Below are positions 7,598-16,325 of a DNA stretch of 33,195 bases, piece by piece. The number at the start of each line of letters is the position of its first letter. The stretch's first letter is position 1. The translations under genes were made by a program, and so were the position numbers. Under the pieces are notes generated by a model that ran no database searches, was not told the origin of the DNA, and worked only from the letters and a program-made list of their open reading frames with translations. The DNA lies in the NCBI GenBank assembly GCA_036844705.1, contig DAIUFH010000018.1, forward strand, positions 1 through 33,195, given 5' to 3'. This stretch comes from DAIUFH01 sp036844705 (lineage in GTDB: Bacteria > Bacillota > Clostridia > Tissierellales > Tissierellaceae).

Positions 7598-8497
7598 TTA
7601 TTCCGCGTTCGGAATAAACAATGGTTGTCCGTATTCCTCTACTCCAAATTCTTCTATTAGAGCCTGTCCCTTTTCAGATATCATCCAATTCATAAATTCA
7701 ATTGCACCTTCATTATTTATATTGTCATTTTTATCTGGATCCACAGGTATAACTCCATATTGGTTGAATAGATTGTCATCGCCTTCTATAACTATGTCTA
7801 AATCTAAATTGTCCCTCATTGAAAGATATGTTCCTCTATCTGCTATTGCATAGCCTTGCTTTTCATTTGCTATTTTTAGTACATCACCCATGCCTGCACC
7901 TGAAGATAAATACCATTCACCTTCTGGTTCAATATCTGCTGTCTTCCACAACTCTAACTCTTTCTTGTGTGTTCCTGAATCATCACCACGTGAAACAAAA
8001 GTTGCACCATGAGCTGATATAGCCTTTAGTCCTTCAACTATATCATTTGGAAAATTAACCTTTAATTCCAACGGATCATCCTTTGGACCTACAAGTATGA
8101 AATCGTTGTACATAACATCATGTCTTTCTGTTCCATGTCCTTCCTCAACAAATTTAAGTTCATCAGCCTTTGCATGAACTAATAGGACATCAGCTTCCCC
8201 ATCTCTTCCCATTTGAAGTGCCTTTCCAGTACCAACTGCTACAGTTTTAACATCTATACCTGTATCTTCAGTGAAAATAGGAAGCAAGAAGTCCAATAAT
8301 CCTGAATCCTGGGTACTTGTTGTTGTTGACAATATAATACTTCCTTTTGCTTTAGCAGGTTCTTCAGGTGTTTCTTCAGGTGTCTCATTTACAGGTGGTT
8401 CAACTGGTGTTTCAGGAGTTTCATTCTTTGATGTACATCCAATTAATGTTGATAGGATTAGCAAGAGGGCTAATATAGATACTAATGTTTTTTTCAT
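7598..8497 (-). CDS. tupA: Tungstate-binding lipoprotein TupA
   Basis: The 299-residue extracytoplasmic receptor starts with a type II signal peptide: MKK, a hydrophobic stretch, and lipobox STLIGC with Cys21 as lipidation site. A Pro/Glu/Thr-rich linker follows. The mature domain opens with TTTSTQDSGLLD, the TupA oxyanion-binding motif that distinguishes tungstate receptors from ModA, and later SRGDDSGTHKKE and SSGAGMGDVL. The frame extends 43 codons upstream, but those codons run through the riboswitch and terminator. ATG at 8497 has AAGGAG upstream and a proper signal peptide. Tungsten fits the neighbouring formate dehydrogenase. Confidence 0.94.
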   Translation of the reverse strand: MKKTLVSILALLLILSTLIGCTSKNETPETPVEPPVNETPEETPEEPAKAKGSIILSTTTSTQDSGLLDFLLPIFTEDTGIDVKTVAVGTGKALQMGRDGEADVLLVHAKADELKFVEEGHGTERHDVMYNDFILVGPKDDPLELKVNFPNDIVEGLKAISAHGATFVSRGDDSGTHKKELELWKTADIEPEGEWYLSSGAGMGDVLKIANEKQGYAIADRGTYLSMRDNLDLDIVIEGDDNLFNQYGVIPVDPDKNDNINNEGAIEFMNWMISEKGQALIEEFGVEEYGQPLFIPNAE

Positions 8498-8527
8498 AAT
8501 TACCACTCTCCTTTTTAAATTCAAGAC

Positions 8528-8639
8528 AAAAAAACAGCCATAGAAAGGCTGCTGATATCTTCCTTTCCAAATACGGGAGGTATATGGATTTCTCCATATG
8601 CCTATAGGCCTTTCTTCATGGTTCAAAACTTTAGAAGAT
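8528..8639 (-). promoter_or_regulatory. Molybdenum/tungsten-cofactor (MOCO-type) riboswitch with terminator
   Basis: On the minus strand the leader contains a conserved-looking core, CCTCCCGTATTTGGAAAGG (8580-8562), and a 7-bp hairpin capped by a GAAA tetraloop (8582-8588 with 8593-8599). An intrinsic terminator follows: CAGCC/GGCTG (8547-8551 with 8535-8539) and seven U (8528-8534). The core resembles the remembered MOCO RNA consensus (CCUCCCGU...GGAAAGG). A possible outer helix pairs 8634-8639 with 8557-8562. An alternative 8-bp helix (8608-8615 with 8542-8549) would break the terminator. It sits between fdhD, whose stop it overlaps, and tupA, so it controls the distal half of the operon. 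Confidence 0.75.
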
Positions 8640-9413
8640 TAAGCTCGGAAAACTTGTGTAGATATTCATTTTTTGTCCTCTTGCAAATCCAATTAACAAT
8701 ATATTTAACTCTCCGGCAATATCAACTGCCAGACTAGTTGGAGCCGATCTTGATACAATAGCAGGTATTCCTCTCTTTGCTGCCTTAATTAGCATCTCTG
8801 AAGAAATCCTTCCACTTGTTATTATTATTTTATCACTTAAATCCAACTTCTCCAATAAGGCTCTTCCAAGTATCTTATCAAGTGCATTATGTCTTCCAAT
8901 GTCCTCTTCAAAATAAAGAATCTCTTTCCTATCACATAATCCACAACTATGGACTCCACCTGTATTTATAAACAAATCTGATTTATGATTGAATATCTTC
9001 ATTAAATTTACAATTTCATCTATATTAATTGAAATAGACTTCTCTATTTTTTTTGATTTAAAAGAATCAAGTACGTTATAAAACATAGTACCTTTCCCAC
9101 AACCAGAGGTAATAGTCCTCTTTCCTTGTAGCTTTTCACTTAAAATTTTTCTATATTTAAGATAGACATAAGCACTTCCATTTTCTTCATCAATTCTAAT
9201 TTTCTCTATGGATTCTATATCATCAATAAATCCCTCAGAATGAAGAAAGCCTATTGTTAACTCTTCTAATGATTTAGGTGTGCAAAGAAGAGTTATTGTT
9301 TCCTCATCATCTATAAAAATAGTAAAGGGGTATTCTATTGTAATAATGTCATTTTCCCTAGTACTTAAATTGCCCTTTATCCTTAAAATTTCATACTCTC
9401 TACTTATGTCCAT
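8631..9413 (-). CDS. fdhD: Formate dehydrogenase accessory sulfurtransferase FdhD
   Basis: The 260-residue protein moves sulfur from a cysteine desulfurase to the Mo/W-bis-pyranopterin cofactor, an activation step for formate dehydrogenase. Visible are ELTIGFLHSEGFI, GGVHSCGLCD, EDIGRHNALDKILG, ITSGRISSEMLIKAA and SRSAPTSLAVDIA, all FdhD signatures. The loop that in E. coli carries a CxxC reads TSGCGKG here, with one Cys. ATG at 9413 follows the mobA stop with GGGGT upstream; an ATG at 9431 in the same frame overlaps mobA and is the alternative. The riboswitch begins at its stop codon. Confidence 0.92.
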   Translation of the reverse strand: MDISREYEILRIKGNLSTRENDIITIEYPFTIFIDDEETITLLCTPKSLEELTIGFLHSEGFIDDIESIEKIRIDEENGSAYVYLKYRKILSEKLQGKRTITSGCGKGTMFYNVLDSFKSKKIEKSISINIDEIVNLMKIFNHKSDLFINTGGVHSCGLCDRKEILYFEEDIGRHNALDKILGRALLEKLDLSDKIIITSGRISSEMLIKAAKRGIPAIVSRSAPTSLAVDIAGELNILLIGFARGQKMNIYTSFPSLIF

Positions 9414-9414
9414 A

Positions 9415-10023
9415 CTAATTACCCCATTCATTAGATAATTTACCTAAATAATTATCTAACTCATCTTTTGTATTAAGGTTTAAAAACATATCCCAATTTG
9501 GGCTGAATTTTCTGGCTATATTTTCTTCAATATAAGATATTTCCCTATCTTTTAACAATCCATTTATGGACCTTCTATTAGTATCTAAATATTCCTCTAT
9601 AGGTTCAATAAGTTTAATAGAATAGAAGCTTGAAAAAGGTTCAATCCAATCACCGAATCTTGTAACACAACCAAGTGATTTATCAGAAATAGCTTCTTTC
9701 ATATATCTGATATAATCAAGGTTTATATTTGGCATGTCACAAGCAACGACAAAAGCAAACCTACTGGAGGATTGTAATAACCCTGAATGGATTCCACCTA
9801 AAGGACCCTTGTCTACTAAAATGTCCTTAGTAATCTTATGAGATAATCCAATATAAAGCTCTGGCCTATGTGTTGCAATGATAATATCATCAAATTCCCT
9901 TTTAAGCTTGTTAATAAGATTATCCATAAGTTTTCTTTCATTTAGCTTGATAAGCTGTTTATCAAAACCCATTCTAGAGCTTTTTCCCCCTGCTAAAATT
10001 ATAGCGGAACCAAATTTTTTCAT
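9415..10023 (-). CDS. mobA: Molybdenum cofactor guanylyltransferase MobA
   Basis: The 202-residue nucleotidyltransferase attaches GMP to the metal-pterin, giving the bis-MGD form used by formate dehydrogenase. The N-terminal LAGGKSSRMGFDK is the GTP-binding signature, and VACDMPNI is the metal-binding aspartate motif. ATG at 10023 is preceded by GGTGGGG; a GTG three codons upstream at 10032 is possible but less well placed. It lies between mog and fdhD with tight spacing, all steps that finish the cofactor for FdhF2. Confidence 0.92.
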   Translation of the reverse strand: MKKFGSAIILAGGKSSRMGFDKQLIKLNERKLMDNLINKLKREFDDIIIATHRPELYIGLSHKITKDILVDKGPLGGIHSGLLQSSSRFAFVVACDMPNINLDYIRYMKEAISDKSLGCVTRFGDWIEPFSSFYSIKLIEPIEEYLDTNRRSINGLLKDREISYIEENIARKFSPNWDMFLNLNTKDELDNYLGKLSNEWGN

Positions 10024-10032
10024 GTACCCCAC

Positions 10033-10521
10033 CTATCTTGCACACTCACTAGTTTTTCCCGTCAAAATTTCTAAGCCATGATGAATACTGTCTAATGCAT
10101 ATTCCAAAGATTCCTTTACAGCTTTTGGACTTCCTGGCATATTTACAATCAAGGTATCATTTCTAATTCCAGATACTGCCCTTGAAAGCATTGCCCTTGG
10201 AGTAATACTTAGACTGTTATACCTTATGGCTTCAGCTATACCATTAGCTATTCTAGTAAATACCTTCGTACTTGCTTCAGGAGTTATATCTCTTTTACTA
10301 AAACCAGTCCCTCCTGTAGTCAATATTAAATCTACTTTTAATTCATCAGCCATATATATCATTTCTTTTATTAATTCTTTTTCCTCATCGGGAAGGATTA
10401 CCTGACGTACAACTTCATATCCTTTTGCAGTAACCATATCATAAATAATTTTACCTGATAAGTCCTTCCTTTCACCCTTTGAACCTTTATCGCTTGATGT
10501 AATTATTCCTACTTTAAACAT
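10033..10521 (-). CDS. mog: Molybdopterin adenylyltransferase (MogA/MoaB family)
   Basis: The 162-residue protein of the MoaB/Mog family activates molybdopterin by adenylylation before metal insertion by MoeA. The signatures TTGGTGFSKRDITPEA and NMPGSPKAVKESLEYAL are intact. ATG is 5 bases after the fdhF2 stop, with GTGGGG upstream. MoaB and Mog cannot be separated with certainty from sequence alone; this single copy beside two moeA genes most likely fills the adenylyltransferase role. Confidence 0.9.
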   Translation of the reverse strand: MFKVGIITSSDKGSKGERKDLSGKIIYDMVTAKGYEVVRQVILPDEEKELIKEMIYMADELKVDLILTTGGTGFSKRDITPEASTKVFTRIANGIAEAIRYNSLSITPRAMLSRAVSGIRNDTLIVNMPGSPKAVKESLEYALDSIHHGLEILTGKTSECAR

Positions 10522-10526
10522 TTTAT

Positions 10527-13196
10527 TTACCCCACTCTCTCAATCCTCACTGCTGCTACCTTTAACTCTGGGATTTTTGCTATTGGGTCTCGAGCTGTAT
10601 TCGTTAGATAATTTGCTGCCCCTTCTGCAAAGTGGAAAGGCATAAACAATACATCCTCATCAATTATATCAGTGATTCTTGCTGTAGTCTCTATCTTTCC
10701 TCTTCTAGAGGTTAATTTTACTCTAGATCCATCCTCTATCCCAAGTTTTCTTGCTGTTACCTCATTTATCTCAACATAGGATGAAGGAGCTAGCTTGTTG
10801 ATACCGTCCACTCTTCCTGTCATTGTTCTTGTATGATAATGATAAAGAATTCTTCCTGTAGTAAATACATAAGGATATTCTCTATCTGGAAGTTCTGCGC
10901 TTTCCACATATTCAGCTGGCATAAAAAGACCTTTGCCTCTTGAAAATTTATCCTTATGAAGATATTTAGTACCTGGATGTTCCTTGTCCAAACAAGGCCA
11001 TTGTATTCCGCTACCTTCAAGTCTTTTATAGTTAATTCCAGTATATGTTGGAGTCACTAAAGCAATCTCATCCATTATATCAGCTGGTGAGATATATTTC
11101 TTATTATATCCCAAATAATTCATTAACTCCATCAATATCTGCCAATCAGGTTTTGAACTTCCAACCGGTTTAATCGCTTCTCTGACCCTCTGAACTCTTC
11201 TTTCGGTGTTAGTAAATGTTCCATCTTTCTCTGCAAAGGACGCCGCAGGTAATATTACATCTGCTAACTCTGAAGTCTCAGTCATAAATATATCCTGAAC
11301 AACTAAGAAATCAACATTTGTCAATGCCTTTCTAACATGATTTATATCAGGGTCAGAAACCATAGGATTTTCACCCATTATATATAGAAATTTAACGGAT
11401 CCTTCTTCTGCCCCATCAATGATTTCCGGTATAGTAAGTCCTACCTTTGATGATAGTTTAGCATTCCATGCATTTTCAAATTTCTCAATTACCTCAGATT
11501 TAAATACCTTTTGATATCCCGGTAAATCCGAAGGTAATCCTCCCATATCACAGGCCCCTTGTACGTTATTTTGTCCTCTTAGAGGATTAACCCCTGCACC
11601 TTCTTTACCAATGTTTCCACACATCATTGCAAGATTTGAAACAGACATAACTGCATTTGTACCTGTAGAATGCTGGGTAATGCCCATTGTATAATAAATA
11701 CCAGCTTTATCAGCTTCACCATATAGCGTAGCAGCCTTAATTATATCATCTTCCTCTATACCACAGATTTTAGCTACTCTTTCAGGTGTATATTCCTTCA
11801 CAAGAGATACGAGTTCTTCAAAGTTTTCGCATCTTTCTTCAATAAACTTTGAGTCATATAATCCCTTTTCTATAATTACATTCATCATTCCATTTAATAA
11901 CGCAATGTTTGTACCAGGTTTCAATTGTAAATACACATCAGCATAATCAGCAAGCTCTATTCTCCTTGGATCTGCTACTATTAGCTTAGCACCACATTTT
12001 AATGCCTGCTTCATTGTAGCACCTATTATAGGATGATTTTCAGTAGTATTAGAACCAATTACAAACATCAAATCTGTATTCAATATTTCCTCGATACTAT
12101 TTGTCATAGCTCCGCTTCCCAATGTTGTTGCAAGACCTGCAACTGTAGAGGAATGTCAGAGGCGTGCGCAGTGATCCACATTATTGGTACCGATCACTGC
12201 CCTAAATAGCTTTTGAAACAGATAATTTTCCTCATTTGTACACCTTGCAGAGGTAAAACCTGCGAAGGCTTCAGCTCCATAATTTTCTTCAACTTCATTA
12301 ACTTTTTTTCGTATATATCTATAAGCTTCATCCCAAGATACTTCTTCAAATTTACCATTTTTCTTTATCAATGGTGTCTTTAATCTATCTGGATGATTTA
12401 TAAATTTATATGCAAATTTTCCTTTTACACACAATAATCCATTATTTAATGCATCTCTTGCTGGTTCAACACCTACTACCCTATTAGCCTTTACTATGAG
12501 ATCCATCTGACAGCCAACTCCGCAATAAGAGCAGGTAGTTCTTACCTTTTTAGTTTCCCAATGTCTATGCTTTTGTCCCTTTGGAGTCAAAGCGCCTACT
12601 GGACAAACTGATACACAATTTCCACAGGAAACACATTTAGAATTTATTAATCCCTCATCAAACGGAGTTGTAACTACCGTCTTAAATCCTCTGTTTTCCA
12701 ATCCTATTGCTGTTGTACCCTGTAATTCATCACATACTCTAACACAGAGACCACAAAGAATACATTTGCTTGCATCATAATTATAAAAAGGGTTTGATGT
12801 ATCTACCTTAGGTACTCTCTTAGCACCCTTATAACTTCCCTCTATAATTTCATACTCATAACTATAATCCTGTAATTTGCAATTTCCTGATTTATCACAA
12901 GTTAAACATTCCATAGGGTGATTTGAAATCAGCAAATCCAATACATCACGTCTTGCATTCATTACCTTTTCACTATGTGTATGAACAACCATATTTTCCC
13001 TGACCATAGTACTACATGAGGTTGCCAAACCTTTAGCACCTTCAATTTCTACTAAGCATAATCTGCATGCAGAAGAAGGATTTAGTCTATCGTCATGACA
13101 CAATGTAGGTATATCTATGCCAGCCCTTCTACAAGCTTCAAGGACTGTAGTATTCTTTTCAACCTCATAGTGAATACCATTAATAGTAATATTCAT
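10527..13196 (-). CDS. fdhF2: Formate dehydrogenase catalytic subunit, selenocysteine- and probably tungsten-containing
   Basis: The 889-residue protein is read through an in-frame TGA (12156-12158) as Sec347. The context is DHCARL-U-HSSTVAGLA, matching the CARVU-HGP active site of E. coli FdhF. Domain order is an N-terminal [2Fe-2S] domain (Cys near 33, 44, 47, 61), a His-Cys3 cluster region (HPMECLTCDKSGNC), two ferredoxin-type [4Fe-4S] motifs (CILCGLCVRVC, CVSCGNCVSVC) and a molybdopterin domain beginning with CSYCGVGC. The C-terminal bis-MGD domain includes GRILYHYHTRTMTGR. It oxidises formate to CO2 or runs the reverse reaction. The start is ATG behind GGAGAGGAG. Ordinary annotation would split it into two genes of 346 and about 531 residues. 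Confidence 0.95.
12112..12158 (-). promoter_or_regulatory. UGA selenocysteine codon and bacterial SECIS element
   Basis: Downstream of the TGA the minus strand forms a hairpin: GTTGCA (12143-12138), loop GGTCT, and TGCAAC (12132-12127). The apical GGUCU and the GUUGCAGGUCU string closely match the E. coli fdhF SECIS. A lower TTCC/GGAA pairing extends the stem. The loop is about 20 bases from the UGA, the spacing needed for SelB recognition. The selA/B/C/D genes are not in the window. Confidence 0.9.
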
Positions 13197-13200
13197 TGAC

Positions 13201-14151
13201 TTACTCCTCTCCTACTTCCTTTCTTGCTTCTATTTTATCAATCTTTTCTAATAATTCCACTATAGACAATGCTCTTTCCCATGTTGTCTCTTCAAATTTA
13301 CCATTAATTTTTCTATAAGGAACATCAGGATTATCTATATGAAGCAATTCAGTAGTCAATCTTCCCTTTAGGCATAGTGGTCTGCCATTGGTAGGAGGTT
13401 TAGCCACTACAGCTACATTCTTTTTACCCCTTGACCTTACTTCAAATTCACACCCATAATCACAGGCCTTGCAATTAACAACCTTCTTTTTACCTTCCCA
13501 GGATCTTATCTTACCTAATTGTCTCTTATCAACCAATGCACCAACCGGACATACTGTTACACATCTGTTGCAGGATACACAGCTTGATTCCTCTAAAGTC
13601 TGATCTGCATCACAAACAATCTTTGTATCATATCCCCTTTCAGAGAATGATAAAACTTGTCTATCGCTAACTTGAGCACAGGTTCTTACACATTTACCAC
13701 AGAGAATACATTTTGCATTATCCTTTAATATATATGGACTTGAAGTATCCAATAATTGTGGTCTCATAGCACCATTATGCTCTCTAAACTTAACATCATA
13801 TTCATATGCATATTTCTGAAGATAGCATTCTCCAGCCTTCTGACATGTAAGACAGTCGTTTGGATGACTATCTAGTAATAATTGTAATACATCCTTTCTT
13901 GTTTGAACTACCTTTTCACTCTTGGTATTGACAACCATACCTTCCCTTACTCTAGTAGAACAAGAAGTTTCTAGCTTTCTACTTCCTTCTACTTCAACAA
14001 CGCATAACCTGCAGGCAGATACAACCTCAAGATTAGGGTCATAACATAAGGCAGGTATTTCTATATCAAGTAGCTTTGCTGCTTCTATAATTGACGTATC
14101 ACCTGGTACTGTTACCTTGCGACCGTCAATTGTAAGTGTTATATTCGCCAT
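13201..14151 (-). CDS. hylA: HylA-like iron-sulfur subunit of the formate dehydrogenase (NuoG N-terminal type)
   Basis: The 316-residue electron-transfer subunit has a [2Fe-2S] domain (Cys36, 47, 50, 64), a His96/Cys100/103/109 cluster, two [4Fe-4S] motifs (Cys148-158 and Cys191-201) and a fourth CxxCxxxC site (227, 230, 234, with 260). The protein then ends soon after. It is the same module order as the first part of FdhF2 but without the pterin domain. Start is ATG behind GGAGGG, and the stop is 4 bases from fdhF2. In the Gottschalkia acidurici-type HylABC-FdhF2 enzyme this subunit relays electrons to the flavin and NAD subunit. Assignment by context and architecture. Confidence 0.85.
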   Translation of the reverse strand: MANITLTIDGRKVTVPGDTSIIEAAKLLDIEIPALCYDPNLEVVSACRLCVVEVEGSRKLETSCSTRVREGMVVNTKSEKVVQTRKDVLQLLLDSHPNDCLTCQKAGECYLQKYAYEYDVKFREHNGAMRPQLLDTSSPYILKDNAKCILCGKCVRTCAQVSDRQVLSFSERGYDTKIVCDADQTLEESSCVSCNRCVTVCPVGALVDKRQLGKIRSWEGKKKVVNCKACDYGCEFEVRSRGKKNVAVVAKPPTNGRPLCLKGRLTTELLHIDNPDVPYRKINGKFEETTWERALSIVELLEKIDKIEARKEVGEE

Positions 14152-14167
14152 CTTTTACCCTCCTATG

Positions 14168-15754
14168 TTATCTCTTTATTACTGCACTAACCTTAGGTGG
14201 ACATGCTTCCATACACGCTCCGCACTTTATACATCTATTCTGGTCAATTAAATGTCTTTCCTTTCTATCTCCTGAAATACAACCAACCGGACATGCTCTG
14301 GCACATGCTCCACAGCCAATACACTTTTCTGTTATAAAATATTGCAGCAATGCTTGGCAAGTTCCGGCTGGGCATTTATGTTCTTTAATATGCAACTCAA
14401 ATTCATCTCTAAAATATTTTAGAGTGGTTACTACTGGATTCGATGCTGTTTGACCAAGACCACATAGTGATGCTGAAGTAATGGTTTCAGAAAGAGATTC
14501 AAGTCTTTCAATATCCCCTTCTTCACCCTTGCCAGCCACTATTCTTTCAAGAATTTCAAGCATCCTCTTTGTACCTTCTCTGCATGGTACGCATTTTCCA
14601 CAGGATTCATCTACAGTAAAATCCAAGAAAAACCTAGCGATATCAACCATACAAGTTTCTTCGTCCATAACGACCATACCACCAGAGCCCATTATGGAAC
14701 CAATTTTACTTAAGGATTCAAAATCAACAGGTGTATCTATCAATTCAGCTGGTATACATCCTCCAGATGGCCCACCTGTCTGAACTGCCTTAAATTTCTT
14801 ACCATTTTGTACTCCTCCACCTATATCATAAACAATTTCTCTTAAACTTGTCCCCATAGGAACCTCTACTAGACCAGCATTTTCAACCTTTCCAACCAAT
14901 GAAAAGACCTTGGTTCCAGGTGATTTATCCGTACCTATACTTCTGAACCATTCTACTCCTCTCTGGAATATTACAGGCACGTTTGCATAGGTTTCAACGT
15001 TGTTTATAATAGTAGGTTTTTGCCAAAGACCTCTATGAGCGGTTCTATAAATCTTAGTCCTAGGCATTCCTCTTTTACCTTCTATTGATTCCATAAGAGC
15101 AGTACCTTCACCACAAACAAATGCTCCTGAACCAAGTCTCAATTCTATGTCAAAGCTAAAGTCTGAACCAAATATATTTTCACCTAATACTCCTAATTCC
15201 TTAGCCTGTTCGATGGCATTTCTCAGTCTTTTAACAGCTGTAGGATATTCTGCCCTTACATAAATAAAACCCTTGCTTGCACCTATGGCATAGCCTCCAA
15301 TTGCCATTCCCTCTAAGACTGAATGGGGATCATTTTCAAGTATGGATCTATCCATAAACGCACCTGGATCACCCTCGTCAGCATTACAAACCATATACTT
15401 TTGATCTGAATCATATTTAAATGCTTCCTCCCACTTCCTGCCAGTAGGGAATCCTGCTCCTCCTCTTCCTCTTAGCAAGGAAGCCTTCATATCTTCAATT
15501 ACTTCTTCCCTCGATTTGTTAAATAACATATCCGCCAAAGCTGAATAACCATCAACAGCTATGTAATCCTCAATACTTGAAGGGTTAATAATTCCACAGT
15601 TCTTTAAAGCTATTCTTGTTTGCTTTTTATAATAATCTCCTTTTAAAACTATATTTTCATCCTTTATAGTTGTATTATTAGCTTCCTTTAGACGGGCATC
15701 TAATATTTCTCTATATTCACTCTTTAATTGTTTTAGTCTTTCAACAGTTATCAA
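14168..15754 (-). CDS. hylB: HylB-like NADH-binding flavoprotein subunit (NuoF family)
   Basis: The 528-residue protein has the FMN and NAD site GRGGAGFPTGRKWEEA, NADEGDPGAFMDR and GEGTALMESIEGKRGMPR. A [4Fe-4S] site is CGKCVPCREG with a later Cys. Two C-terminal ferredoxin motifs are CIGCGACARACPVGC and CIKCGACMEACPP. The N-terminal thioredoxin-like [2Fe-2S] domain found in some HydB/HylB homologues is absent, since the first 50 residues contain no cysteine. The start is TTG with GAGGTG six bases upstream. It would exchange electrons among NAD, the Fe-S chain and ferredoxin; the bifurcation claim rests on subunit composition. Confidence 0.9.
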   Translation of the reverse strand: MITVERLKQLKSEYREILDARLKEANNTTIKDENIVLKGDYYKKQTRIALKNCGIINPSSIEDYIAVDGYSALADMLFNKSREEVIEDMKASLLRGRGGAGFPTGRKWEEAFKYDSDQKYMVCNADEGDPGAFMDRSILENDPHSVLEGMAIGGYAIGASKGFIYVRAEYPTAVKRLRNAIEQAKELGVLGENIFGSDFSFDIELRLGSGAFVCGEGTALMESIEGKRGMPRTKIYRTAHRGLWQKPTIINNVETYANVPVIFQRGVEWFRSIGTDKSPGTKVFSLVGKVENAGLVEVPMGTSLREIVYDIGGGVQNGKKFKAVQTGGPSGGCIPAELIDTPVDFESLSKIGSIMGSGGMVVMDEETCMVDIARFFLDFTVDESCGKCVPCREGTKRMLEILERIVAGKGEEGDIERLESLSETITSASLCGLGQTASNPVVTTLKYFRDEFELHIKEHKCPAGTCQALLQYFITEKCIGCGACARACPVGCISGDRKERHLIDQNRCIKCGACMEACPPKVSAVIKR

Positions 15755-15757
15755 GTT

Positions 15758-16252
15758 CTACACCTCACTTCTATACTTCTTAAGTACTTCTTTAACTCGT
15801 TCTTTTGTCATCTTTGGATATATATCTTCATTAACGATAATCACCGGAGCCAAACTACAGTCCCCGACACATCTTGTAGAATTTATAGAAAACTTTAAAT
15901 CCGGAGTAGTATATCCAGCCTTTATACCTAATTCATTTTCAATCTCTTCCAGGATAGCTTGGGCACCTTTCACATAGCATGCAGTACCTAAGCATACGCT
16001 AATGGTATTCTCACCCTTTGGAATAAATGAAAATTGTGAATAGAAAGTGGCCACCCCATAGATTTCAGCCATTGGAATGCCTAATCGTCTTGAAATCAAC
16101 CTAAGTATCTCTAGTGGCAAGTATCCAAATAAATTTTGCGCCTCCTGTAGCACCGGCATTAAGGCACCAGGAATATCTTTATGCTCATGCATAAACAATT
16201 CAAATTCTTCAATCTTGCCCTTATTTTTTTCCTTATCGAATACGAACGACAT
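15758..16252 (-). CDS. hylC: HylC-like [2Fe-2S] subunit (NuoE family)
   Basis: The 164-residue thioredoxin-fold protein carries one [2Fe-2S] cluster, with ligands in CLGTAC and RCVGDC (C-x4-C ... C-x3-C). It has typical NuoE length with the usual N-terminal helical part (HEHKDIPGALMPVLQEAQ). ATG is preceded by GGGAGG. It is the first gene of the formate dehydrogenase unit, behind a promoter at 16326-16354. It pairs with the NuoF-type subunit encoded next. Confidence 0.92.
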   Translation of the reverse strand: MSFVFDKEKNKGKIEEFELFMHEHKDIPGALMPVLQEAQNLFGYLPLEILRLISRRLGIPMAEIYGVATFYSQFSFIPKGENTISVCLGTACYVKGAQAILEEIENELGIKAGYTTPDLKFSINSTRCVGDCSLAPVIIVNEDIYPKMTKERVKEVLKKYRSEV

Positions 16253-16325
16253 TTTTTTCCTCCCTTTATATATAAGTCATATTTTTGACAACGTTTACAG
16301 TTACAGTATATACTTAATCTATAAT

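Noticed and set aside
7598..8497. Phosphate- or molybdate-binding protein
   Set aside because: The TTTSTQDSGLL motif and the three-gene layout with a short ATPase fit TupA. Typical PstS or ModA motifs are absent.
8498..8626. 43-codon N-terminal extension of TupA
   Set aside because: It is a translation of the riboswitch and terminator. The signal peptide begins at 8497.
12120..12160. Frameshift or nonsense mutation breaking the formate dehydrogenase into two pseudogene halves
   Set aside because: The interruption is a TGA exactly at the known selenocysteine position, in frame, with a SECIS-like hairpin directly after it. Both halves are otherwise intact.
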